This document shows, in pieces, positions 24,315 through 31,469 of a DNA stretch of 41,605 nt (positions within the stretch are counted from its first letter, which is position 1; each line of letters opens with the position of its first letter). The notes below the pieces were generated by a model. It saw nothing but the letters and a program-made list of their open reading frames with translations, was not told where the DNA came from and did no database searches. This stretch comes from Chryseosolibacter sp035628595 (GTDB lineage Bacteria > Bacteroidota > Bacteroidia > Cytophagales > Cyclobacteriaceae), in contig DASPJN010000197.1 of assembly GCA_035628595.1 (NCBI GenBank), positions 1 to 41,605 of the forward strand, written 5' to 3'. The position numbers were made by a program, and so were the translations under genes.

Positions 24315-24926
24315 CTAACGAATCACGCGACGGGCCCCGAGGTATCGCTCTTGGTAATACTTGCCGGAAATGTTTGTCTCGACAACACCAAGCGAGGAAG
24401 ATGCGTGAATAAACTTCACTTCACCCTTTCTGTTCTCGGTTACCATTCCAACGTGTGTGACTTGATTTTTCTTTTTCCCGGTCGCGAAAAATACCAGGTC
24501 GCCGGGTTGCAGGTCTTTCATCTTCACTTCCTTTCCCACTTTGCTTTGATCAGCGGATGTACGTGGAAGATCGATCTTCACCGCTTTGAAAGCGTTCAGG
24601 AGCAATCCGGAGCAATCCATTCCCGATCTTGTTGTACCGCCATACTTGTAAGGTGTACCGATGTAGGCACGCGCTGCCGAAACAACCTTTTCAACCTCGC
24701 GGTTTGATCCCTTTCTATCGGCCTTTTTACTCTTTCCTGAGGCAACAACAGCTGCTTCGCGCTTTTTATGCTTATTGTCTCCACCTCTGGAGGAAGAAAC
24801 CGAACTCTTCTGACGAGCGTTCGTTTTCTTTTTAGACGAGCCACACGACACAAGAAAAAGTGAAAGCAGCACTATCGCGGGAAGAAGAAGCTTTTGCGTA
24901 ATTTTGAAATGAAAAAACAGCTTCAT
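24315..24926 (-). CDS. NlpC/P60 peptidoglycan hydrolase lipoprotein
   Basis: The ATG at 24924-24926 gives 203 residues and sits just before the signal peptide; a longer frame would overlap the divergent oxidase gene and is unlikely. The lipobox is LVSC (Cys28). A Lys/Ser/Arg-rich linker (30-78) reaches the NlpC/P60 domain, which has the catalytic Cys105 in GMDCSGLL, His158 in QVTHVGMV and a second His174 in FIHASSS. It should cut peptide stems in peptidoglycan while held to a membrane. The -7 box at 24942-24949 is very close to the divergent oxidase start at 24964. The mature end ERYLGARRVIR matches related proteins. Confidence 0.9.
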   Translation of the reverse strand: MKLFFHFKITQKLLLPAIVLLSLFLVSCGSSKKKTNARQKSSVSSSRGGDNKHKKREAAVVASGKSKKADRKGSNREVEKVVSAARAYIGTPYKYGGTTRSGMDCSGLLLNAFKAVKIDLPRTSADQSKVGKEVKMKDLQPGDLVFFATGKKKNQVTHVGMVTENRKGEVKFIHASSSLGVVETNISGKYYQERYLGARRVIR

Positions 24927-24941
24927 CAGTTTAAAAAATTT

Positions 24942-24949
24942 CAAAGGTA
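24942..24949 (-). promoter_or_regulatory. Candidate -7 box for the NlpC/P60 gene (TACCTTTG)
   Basis: The complement reads TACCTTTG, an exact TAnnTTTG, 15 bases upstream of the ATG at 24926. Only 37 bases separate the divergent starts, so the -33 region would lie within the oxidase gene. Confidence 0.45.
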
Positions 24950-24963
24950 AATATACCAGATTC

Positions 24964-26379
24964 ATGCCATTTTCAGAAGTAAGCCCCACGCTTGTCACCC
25001 AATTCATCGACATCATCGGACAGGAAAATACAATCATCGAAGAAGATAAGCGCGCTATTTATTCTCACGATGAAACGGAGGATTATTCTTTTCTACCGGA
25101 TGTTGTATTAAAACCTGATACCACCGAACAGATCAGTCAGATCATGAGAATCTGCAACCAACATCAGATCCCGGTTACGCCACGTGGCGGTGGCACGGGC
25201 TTAAGTGGCGGCGCATTACCTGTATTCAAAGGCGTTGTCATTTCGATGGAGCGGTTCAACCGCATTCTGTCCATCGACGAATTAAACCTTCAGGCAACGG
25301 TAGAACCTGGCGTAATCACGGAAGTTTTCCAGGATGCGGTAAAGGCGCGTGGACTATTTTATCCCCCTGATCCGGCAAGCCGTGGATCATGCTTCATCGG
25401 TGGAAATGTTTCTGAGAACAGTGGCGGACCGAAAGCTGTCAAGTACGGCGTAACACGCGATTATGTTTTAAATCTGGAAGTTGTTTTACCTACGGGTGAA
25501 ATCATCTGGACAGGTGCAAATGTGCTGAAAAATTCTACAGGATATAACCTCACACAACTCATGTGTGGAAGTGAGGGTACACTTGGCATTATTACCAAAA
25601 TTGTGTTTAAGCTGAGAGGTCAGCCACAGAAATCCGTTTCGATGTTGATCCCTTTTGTAACGAATGCGGAAGCATGCCGCGCTATCGCTGAAATTTTCAG
25701 GGCAGGTATTTCACCCAGCGGGATGGAATTTTTCGAACGCGAAGCTGCGATGAAAACCATCGACTACTGCGAGAAAGTATATGCCGCAAAAGTAACAACA
25801 CCATTTCCGGAAAACATGGACGCATATCTTTTGTGTGAGCTGGATGGAAATGACGACGAAGTACTGATGCGCGACGCGGAACGTGTAATGGCTGTGATCG
25901 AAAACTTTGATGCAGGTGAAACTTTGTTCGCAGATAATGCAGCACAAAAAGAGGAACTGTGGAAGATCCGTAAAAACATCTCCCCTGCTGTCAATGCTTA
26001 TTCACTTACGAAATCGGAAGATGTCGTTGTGCCGCGTGGAAATCTCCCGGTGTTAATAACAGGCATCAAGGAGATCGGGACACGCTATGGATTCAATTCA
26101 GTGTGTTTCGGACATCTGGGCGATGGCAATCTACATGTCAATGTCATGAAAGAGAACATCAGTGACCAAGACTGGAATACAAAAGTCAACGACGGCATTG
26201 CCGAAATTTTTAAGCTTGCTGTCAGTTTAGGCGGTACCTTGTCGGGAGAACATGGCGTGGGGATTGCGAAAAGACCGTATATGCCGATTGCCATGGCTGA
26301 CGCCAATCTCATTCTCATGCGAGGAATTAAGAAAGCTTTCGACCCGAATGGAATCTTAAATCCTGGTAAGATCTTTTGA
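24964..26379 (+). CDS. FAD-linked oxidase, GlcD/D-lactate dehydrogenase type
   Basis: This 471-residue flavoprotein has an N-terminal FAD-binding domain (PF01565 type) with VTPRGGGTGLSGGALP (residues about 73-88), GLFYPPDPASRGSCFIGGNVSENSGGPKAVKYG, and SEGTLGIITKIVFKL. Its C-terminal FAD-oxidase domain has GFNSVCFGHLGDGNLHVNV and ends GTLSGEHGVGIAKRPYM. These motifs are shared by glycolate oxidase GlcD, D-lactate dehydrogenase and related 2-hydroxy-acid oxidases, so the substrate cannot be told apart here. No iron-sulphur GlcF-type partner is adjacent. It is probably soluble or peripheral. It diverges from the NlpC/P60 gene. Confidence 0.92.
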   Translation: MPFSEVSPTLVTQFIDIIGQENTIIEEDKRAIYSHDETEDYSFLPDVVLKPDTTEQISQIMRICNQHQIPVTPRGGGTGLSGGALPVFKGVVISMERFNRILSIDELNLQATVEPGVITEVFQDAVKARGLFYPPDPASRGSCFIGGNVSENSGGPKAVKYGVTRDYVLNLEVVLPTGEIIWTGANVLKNSTGYNLTQLMCGSEGTLGIITKIVFKLRGQPQKSVSMLIPFVTNAEACRAIAEIFRAGISPSGMEFFEREAAMKTIDYCEKVYAAKVTTPFPENMDAYLLCELDGNDDEVLMRDAERVMAVIENFDAGETLFADNAAQKEELWKIRKNISPAVNAYSLTKSEDVVVPRGNLPVLITGIKEIGTRYGFNSVCFGHLGDGNLHVNVMKENISDQDWNTKVNDGIAEIFKLAVSLGGTLSGEHGVGIAKRPYMPIAMADANLILMRGIKKAFDPNGILNPGKIF

Positions 26380-26471
26380 TCTTAAGATGCTGATACCATT
26401 GAGCCATAGTCAAAAATTTATGATGTCATTGAAAAAGTTGCCCTGCATAAAACCAATACGCTGACGATCCG

Positions 26472-28370
26472 ATGTGTGGCATAACGGGCATTTATCCTTT
26501 TAACCTGATCGGCAAGATCCATAAGATCCATGTCAACGCGGCAACAACGTCCCTCGAAAAAAGAGGACCTGATCACCAGAAGGTTTTTATTGACGAAACT
26601 TGCGCGCTTGGACATCGCCGGCTTTCCATTATCGACACGACTTCCGTTGCGCATCAACCGATGTGGGATGCATCGAAAAGATATTGCATCGTCTTTAATG
26701 GCGAGATCTTCAACTACATGGAATTGCGAACTTCGCTCGAAAGCCGCGGCGTGGTTTTCAATTCACAGTCGGATACAGAAGTACTGTTAAATCTTTTTAT
26801 TCTTGAAGGAGAGGCTTGTTTGCAAAAACTAAACGGGTTCTTCGCTTTCTGTATTTACGACGAAACCGAACGAACATTTTTCGTTGCCCGTGACCGCTAC
26901 GGTGTCAAGCCGCTGCTTTATGTCTTTGATGACGACAAGTTCATCTTTGCCTCGGAGATGAAAACAATTCTCCAGTACGGTATTAATAAGGAGCTTGATT
27001 ACAATTCGCTATATACCTTTCTTCAGCTCAACTATATTCCGGCGCCGGATACCATCTTCAGGCACGTAAAAAAACTTTTGCCCGGTCACTTTCTGAAAGT
27101 CATTGCTGGCCGCATCGAAATTGAGAAGTGGTACGAAATACCAGCCGCGACAAGTAATAATCCGATCCCCTCCTTTGAAGACGCGCAAAAAACGCTGGCA
27201 GCGCTGCTGGAGAAATCGGTACAGCACAGACTTGTTGCCGATGTCCCGCTCGGCTCATTCCTCAGCGGTGGGATCGATTCTTCTGTCATAACCGGACTCG
27301 CATCCAGACATAAAAAAGATCTTCACACATTTTCAATTGGTTTCAAAGACGAAAAATTCTTCGATGAAACGCATTACGCGAACCTTGTTGCGAAACATTT
27401 CAAGACTGAACATACCGTATTCTCGTTAACAAACGACGACCTGCTTGCACACCTGAACGATGTGCTCGACTACCTTGACGAGCCTTTTGCAGATTCATCA
27501 GCACTCAATGTATACATCCTGAGCAAGCATACGCGCAAGCACGCGACCGTAGCACTTTCCGGCGATGGCGCCGACGAAATGCTCGGTGGATATAACAAAC
27601 ACGCAGCGCTTCTGAAGCTCCGGTCGATGGGGGTGAAAGAATCCGTAATAGCCGCGCTTCTTCCACTATGGAAGTTGATCCCGCAGTCGCGGAACGGAAC
27701 ATTATCCAATAAAGTCAGGCAGCTTGTAAAATACGGTGAAGGTGTAAAACTTGATCCTGCCGAACGTTACTGGAAATGGGCCGGGTATACATCAGAGGGC
27801 ACAGCTGAAGGCATGCTATCGCCGCATGTTAGAAGTCAGCTTAGTAAAGACCGGTACGAATCGCAAAAAGCAAATCATCTCCGGTTTGTCAAAGAAGGCT
27901 ATACGATGAATGACATTTTTCGGACGGACATGGAGCTTGTGCTTCCCAATGATATGCTCACCAAGGTGGATCTGATGAGCATGGCAAAGGGACTTGAAGT
28001 TCGAACGCCGTTCCTGGATGTCGACGTTGTTAATTTTATCTTCTCCCTTCCCGACGACTACAAGATCAACAACACCATGCGGAAGCGTGTGCTGCAGGAT
28101 GCGTTTCGCGCCATGCTCCCTTCGGAATTATACAACAGGCCTAAAAAAGGTTTCGAGGTACCGTTGCTGAAATGGTTCCGGAAGGAACTTAAATCAATGA
28201 TCGCCGATGATCTGTTAAGCGAGAAGTTTATCCGCGACCAGCAGATCTTTGATTATGCGGAGATCAGGAAACTGAAGGCAAAGTTGTTTTCGTCCAATCC
28301 CGGAGATGTACACGCACGCATCTGGGGTCTGATCGTATTTCAGTCGTGGTGGAAAAAATATGTTTCCTGA
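26472..28370 (+). CDS. asnB: Asparagine synthetase (glutamine-hydrolysing)
   Basis: This 632-residue protein begins MCGITGIYPF, so Cys2 becomes the N-terminal nucleophile of a class II glutamine amidotransferase; HRRLSIID, VFNGEIFNY and RDRYGVKPL belong to this domain. The C-terminal synthetase domain has the pyrophosphate loop SFLSGGIDSSVITGLA near residue 263, FSIGFKDEKFFDE, SGDGADEMLGGY, and VDLMSMAKGLEVRTPFLD. It forms asparagine from aspartate, ATP and glutamine (EC 6.3.5.4). Paralogues of this family also work in polysaccharide and peptide synthesis, but no such genes are close. The 18-base gap to the DUF4260 gene suggests co-transcription. Confidence 0.93.
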   Translation: MCGITGIYPFNLIGKIHKIHVNAATTSLEKRGPDHQKVFIDETCALGHRRLSIIDTTSVAHQPMWDASKRYCIVFNGEIFNYMELRTSLESRGVVFNSQSDTEVLLNLFILEGEACLQKLNGFFAFCIYDETERTFFVARDRYGVKPLLYVFDDDKFIFASEMKTILQYGINKELDYNSLYTFLQLNYIPAPDTIFRHVKKLLPGHFLKVIAGRIEIEKWYEIPAATSNNPIPSFEDAQKTLAALLEKSVQHRLVADVPLGSFLSGGIDSSVITGLASRHKKDLHTFSIGFKDEKFFDETHYANLVAKHFKTEHTVFSLTNDDLLAHLNDVLDYLDEPFADSSALNVYILSKHTRKHATVALSGDGADEMLGGYNKHAALLKLRSMGVKESVIAALLPLWKLIPQSRNGTLSNKVRQLVKYGEGVKLDPAERYWKWAGYTSEGTAEGMLSPHVRSQLSKDRYESQKANHLRFVKEGYTMNDIFRTDMELVLPNDMLTKVDLMSMAKGLEVRTPFLDVDVVNFIFSLPDDYKINNTMRKRVLQDAFRAMLPSELYNRPKKGFEVPLLKWFRKELKSMIADDLLSEKFIRDQQIFDYAEIRKLKAKLFSSNPGDVHARIWGLIVFQSWWKKYVS

Positions 28371-28388
28371 ACATTCAACAATCATTCA

Positions 28389-28772
28389 ATGAAGAATATT
28401 TTAAAGATGGAAGAAGCGTTGATGTTAGCGCTTGCTGTGTACCTGAATTCGTTTCTACCGTATGAAGCCTGGATCTATTGGGCGCTGTTTCTCACGCCCG
28501 ACATTGGTATGATTGGTTACGTGTTGAATCCACGCGTTGGCGCGGCGACGTACAACATCTTCCATCACAAAGGCATTGCGATTGCCATTTTCCTCGTCGG
28601 TGCATTGCTCACGAACAATGTGTTGCAACTGGCGGGACTTGTGTTATTCGGTCATAGCTCGTTCGACAGGATGCTGGGATATGGATTAAAGTCCGGAGAG
28701 GGTTTTCAGTTTACGCACCTGGGGGTAATTGGAGGTCGAATGGCTGAGAAGGCAAGGGCCAGATCTAAATAG
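28389..28772 (+). CDS. DUF4260 family membrane protein
   Basis: This 127-residue protein is mostly hydrophobic with three or four helices. The family features are MEEALMLALAVYLNSFL at the start, the TPDIGMIGYVLNPRVGAATYNIFHHKGIAIAI core, and LFGHSSFDRMLGYGLKSGEGFQFTHLG near the end. DUF4260 has no established function. It follows asnB by 18 bases and ends shortly before an intrinsic terminator shared with the convergent gene. The conserved charged residues inside the helices (Asp, His-His-Lys, Asp-Arg) suggest an enzyme or transporter, but that is speculation. Confidence 0.87.
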   Translation: MKNILKMEEALMLALAVYLNSFLPYEAWIYWALFLTPDIGMIGYVLNPRVGAATYNIFHHKGIAIAIFLVGALLTNNVLQLAGLVLFGHSSFDRMLGYGLKSGEGFQFTHLGVIGGRMAEKARARSK

Positions 28773-28776
28773 AAAA

Positions 28777-28801
28777 CCCCCGACAGCCTTGCTATCGAGG
28801 G
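28777..28801. terminator. Bidirectional terminator-like hairpin
   Basis: An 11-bp stem (CCCCCGACAGC with GCTATCGAGGG, allowing two mismatched or G-T positions) closes on CTT, with AAAA before it and a T-rich stretch after it. It sits between the convergent DUF4260 gene and the internally duplicated gene at 28827. Confidence 0.7.
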
Positions 28802-28826
28802 TCTCAATTTTCAGCGTTCAACATTC

Positions 28827-29537
28827 TTACAACTTTCTAAATTCAATTCCGGCGACCTCTTTGTACTTGCTTCCTGAATATCCGTACACAGATTTCAGAT
28901 AAGCTTTTACCGCCTGTCCGTGACCGTAGATTCCGTTGACACCAAATACAAGCGCACGCATCTTCCGTTTTGCTTCGAGCAACGCGACCCGCGCGATTGC
29001 CACTGCTTTGTTTGCGACCCGTATTTGCTCAATGAAAGCTGTGAGTCCTTTCAACTGTAGATCCGCTTCATTGGGTTTGTACAGTGGATCGGACGTTGCC
29101 ATGGTCACCAATTCCTGGAAGTTGGCAACTTTGGAATCGAAATCTGCCTGTGATGTACTGCGTGTTGCGTCGTTGGCCGGAGTTTCTCCTGACGTCAATG
29201 GAACACGATCACCACCCCTGTTGTGAAGCCTGCGCTTGATCTTTCTGCAGGACTCCAATGTCTCCGCCGATACACCGCTCGCTTTCAAATATCCGATCAG
29301 GCGGGTTGCCATCGGCGGAATTGAATTGAGGGCGCGTCGTCTGTCATTGATGGCATGCGTGAACGCCGATTGTGAAACATGCGCTGCTTTGATTGCTCCC
29401 TGAGCTTGTGTAAGCAAGGTCTGTAACGCAGCATTTTTGATACTGGCCTTGCCGGGATTGTACACAGCTCCCTGGGCGTTGGTAAAACTCACGAGCTTCT
29501 CGAAGTTTCCAACCTGGTTGTGTTTAGAACTTTTCAT
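28827..29537 (-). CDS. Internally duplicated helical protein, unknown
   Basis: This 236-residue protein consists of two similar halves. Residues 9-70 (VGNFEKLVSFTNAQGAVYNPGKA... ending RRRAL) align with 137-196 (VANFQELVTMATSD-PLYKPNEA... ending KRKMRAL). The segments after each (RLIGYLKASGVSAETLESCRKI and AVKAYLKSVYGYSGSKYKEVAG) also match loosely. The halves are helical and joined by a polar linker (about 105-135, GGDRVPLTSGETPANDATRSTSQADFDS). It has no signal peptide and no enzyme motif. Its single Cys is in ESCRKI. It is followed, on the far side, by the repeat-rich intergenic region. No function can be given. Confidence 0.75.
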   Translation of the reverse strand: MKSSKHNQVGNFEKLVSFTNAQGAVYNPGKASIKNAALQTLLTQAQGAIKAAHVSQSAFTHAINDRRRALNSIPPMATRLIGYLKASGVSAETLESCRKIKRRLHNRGGDRVPLTSGETPANDATRSTSQADFDSKVANFQELVTMATSDPLYKPNEADLQLKGLTAFIEQIRVANKAVAIARVALLEAKRKMRALVFGVNGIYGHGQAVKAYLKSVYGYSGSKYKEVAGIEFRKL

Positions 29538-29778
29538 ATACTTTGCACTTTATTGTGTGCTTATGTATATACACGCAACGGCCGCTATATTGGTTGTATT
29601 TCTTATCTGGAATAACAGCCGCTTAACGACACCAGCAGTAATTGGTCGATGCAGTGATTAAAGAAAGTGTGTAGGTATCTTTTCGTAAATGAAATTGAAA
29701 AGGCCGCGCCCGCCCCTGTGCGTTATCAATGCGGAAGCCAGTGGGCATGTGAAGGGCGCCGAAGTATCCGATGGTGGA

Positions 29779-29803
29779 TATTCAACCCCTCCGGGGTTGA
29801 ATA
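29779..29803. repeat. Perfect 11-bp stem-loop
   Basis: TATTCAACCCC and GGGGTTGAATA pair perfectly around TCC. It is the first of three hairpins in 86 bases. Strong G-C core without a following T-run, so not a normal terminator; this form resembles the short palindromic elements dispersed in many Bacteroidota genomes. Confidence 0.75.
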
Positions 29804-29818
29804 AACGCGCAGGACGAG

Positions 29819-29838
29819 TAACCACCGAACCGGTAGTT
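29819..29838. repeat. Imperfect stem-loop in the hairpin cluster
   Basis: TAACCACCG and CCGGTAGTTA can pair around a short loop with one mismatch. It lies between the two better hairpins. Confidence 0.45.
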
Positions 29839-29847
29839 ATTAATATT

Positions 29848-29864
29848 CAAGTCCTTCGGACTTG
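29848..29864. repeat. Perfect 7-bp stem-loop
   Basis: CAAGTCC and GGACTTG pair around TTC. It closes the cluster of three hairpins. Confidence 0.65.
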
Positions 29865-29999
29865 TCCGATACACCGCACACCAATACAAACAGACTGAAA
29901 CACCGACGCAGATGGAAAAAGCACTTTGACATGAAGATTTTACACCGCCGCACGGGGCCGTGCGCTTTCCGCATGAACGAGATCTACCGCGAAAAGTAC

Positions 30000-30167
30000 G
30001 TGATCGCTTTTGCAAAACTGCTAATAGCTTTTAGTCGGACCGTGAGCGCTTTTGTCACAAGCGAAATCGCTCCCGGCGGATGGCTAATCGCTTTCCGCAG
30101 CACCCTGATCGCTTTTGGTCGAAGCCTGATCGCCTTTTGCAAAACGGAAAATCACTTTGGCAAAACT
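30000..30167 (+). repeat. Eight-unit 21-bp tandem repeat
   Basis: Eight adjoining units of 21 bases, best seen in GTGATCGCTTTTGCAAAACT, CTGATCGCTTTTGGTCGAAG and CTAATCGCTTTCCGCAGCAC; the fourth and eighth are most diverged. In the plus frame they encode seven-residue units LIAF-x-(K/R)-(T/S), in the order VIAFAKL, LIAFSRT, VSAFVTS, EIAPGGW, LIAFRST, LIAFGRS, LIAFCKT, ENHFGKT, within the 143-codon frame 29862-30293. Length is kept exactly, but there is no other evidence for translation. Confidence 0.8.
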
Positions 30168-30206
30168 GAAAGTGAAAAAGTGGTTGGGGCTCCGAACAAC
30201 ACGCGC

Positions 30207-30227
30207 GAGTTGAGATGCTTCGGCGCC
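30207..30227. repeat. Dispersed module A, copy 1
   Basis: GAGTTGAGATGCTTC followed by GGCGCC is repeated at 30783-30806, where a TTC is inserted between the two parts. The copies share orientation. Confidence 0.55.
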
Positions 30228-30390
30228 CTGCGCATGCCCTTCGCCTCAGCATTGGGTTACGTGGTCACACTTAGACTTTGTTTTAGCCATTAATCAGCAA
30301 TCCTCAACCAAAACCCCCGAGCCCTGAGGGGGCGAGATTACCTGGCGGTGGGCAACGCCCATCGCGTTTTGAGGGCAGTGAATAATCGTC

Positions 30391-30442
30391 GGCCAACGCA
30401 CAGGCAATGCTCACGATACCGGTCTCAGGGGCGGTAAGAGTG
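30391..30442. repeat. Dispersed module B, copy 1
   Basis: This stretch runs from GGCCAACGCAC to GGTAAGAGTG and aligns with 30708-30763, sharing both ends and the GCTCA and CGGTCT inner segments. In the second place module B is followed directly by module A, as though one larger degenerate unit had been partly copied. Confidence 0.5.
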
Positions 30443-30707
30443 AGGATTTCGAATTGAGCATCTATGTTTGATCGAATGTGTTCTTCGATCAAGATCCTTC
30501 GCTCTTGTGGATGTGTGTTCATTTTTTTATTCTATAATATAAAGCATCTCACTTAAATATGTCTACGATGCATCCGCTCAGGATGAAGGTCTCGAAAGGA
30601 AGCGAATAACGTAAGAAGAGCGTTCTTCGAACCGCCTCCACTTCGTCGGTTATTGCTTGCGTCTTTGCTTTTGTATTTCATCGCCTCGGGATTCTTCGCT
30701 TGCTGCT

Positions 30708-30806
30708 CGCCAACGCACATGCTGTGCTCAGAATTTCGGTCTTTAGGAGGGCTGGTAAGAGTGCGGGTCGAACCACACTGTTGAGTTGAGATGCTTCTTC
30801 GGCGCC
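30708..30806. repeat. Dispersed modules B and A together
   Basis: Contains a second copy of module B (30708-30763) followed by a second copy of module A (30783-30806). This is the more complete unit; the copies at 30391 and 30207 are in a different order and more separated. Confidence 0.5.
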
Positions 30807-30839
30807 ATACGTATATCAAATGAATTCGAACTGCTTCCG

Positions 30840-31427
30840 CTACACGCTCATATAGTCAATCGTAACCTCAGTCTCAACCCAGTCGAGATCTGAAAAATCA
30901 AAAAACTTTTTTGTCAATGTAAGACGAAGATGGCCGGACGATATGATTCGCAACTCTTTCAGTGTACCATTCTCGACGAACGACGCATCATTTGCAGTCA
31001 AAGTTACGATGTCACTTGCGTCATTCAATTCGTACGAATAGGCTATGAAGGAATGAAGGTATTCGGAAAGGTAATATGAGTCATCGCCAAATTTGTCTAT
31101 AACCTGGTCTGGGATATTCAATGCGATTAGCTGTGCATTATTCTCGTGGAATGGCAACGGATGGGCGACCATATAGTGCTGCATGGTTTCGAAATCATAA
31201 AATACCCTGGGTTCCGATTCTCTCATCAGTGAATAGTATTTGATCTCATCATAAATGTCTGTCGACTTAACGCCATCATTATTCAGGTCAACTGCCAGTT
31301 CGGTCTGTATGGCAACGATTTTATAGATACCGGAAATTCGAGTCTGATTTCTGTATTCGTCTTCCCTAGAACATCCGACAAGGATTATTGCGATCAGCGT
31401 CAGCGTTATAAAATGTTTAATTTCCAT
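30840..31427 (-). CDS. Lipoprotein, unknown function
   Basis: This 195-residue protein has a clear lipobox (ILVGC, Cys19) followed by SREDEY, an acidic stretch like the surface-export signals of Bacteroidota lipoproteins. The mature part starts ISGIYKIVAIQTELAVDLNNDGVKSTDIYDEI and then forms beta strands with a single WVETEVTIDYMSV end. The GIYKIVAI opening and strand pattern resemble lipocalin-like lipoproteins, but the match is weak. An acidic, Asp-Asn-Asp loop (DLNNDG) could bind calcium. It lies next to the AsmA-like gene, 42 bases downstream of it on the same strand. Confidence 0.7.
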   Translation of the reverse strand: MEIKHFITLTLIAIILVGCSREDEYRNQTRISGIYKIVAIQTELAVDLNNDGVKSTDIYDEIKYYSLMRESEPRVFYDFETMQHYMVAHPLPFHENNAQLIALNIPDQVIDKFGDDSYYLSEYLHSFIAYSYELNDASDIVTLTANDASFVENGTLKELRIISSGHLRLTLTKKFFDFSDLDWVETEVTIDYMSV

Positions 31428-31469
31428 GAAAGCTAAGATTTTTTTAAAAGGTATTACTTTAAAGGAAAA

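Larger units (their letters stand above)
29538..30839. other. Repeat-rich region without a convincing gene
   Basis: This 1.3-kb region separates two leftward genes. It holds a cluster of three stem-loops (29779-29864), an eight-unit 21-bp tandem repeat (30000-30167), and degenerate copies of two modules (30207-30227 with 30783-30806; 30391-30442 with 30708-30763). Open frames cross it on both strands, but none has a signal peptide, a domain or a start motif. The longest, 29862-30293 on the plus strand (143 codons), carries the tandem repeat in frame. It reads like accumulated dispersed repeats. Confidence 0.7.

Noticed and set aside
30000..30167. CRISPR array
   Set aside because: Units adjoin without spacers, are only 21 bases, and vary along their length. 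There are no cas genes nearby.
29862..30293. 143-codon plus-strand frame as a real gene
   Set aside because: Starts within a hairpin, has no domain or export signal, and mostly consists of the tandem repeat and dispersed module A. Kept only as context for the repeat.
30553..30819. 88-codon complement frame with an Arg/Ser-rich product
   Set aside because: Covers module copies B and A. The product has no domain and no alignment to the frame over the other copy, so it is probably noncoding.
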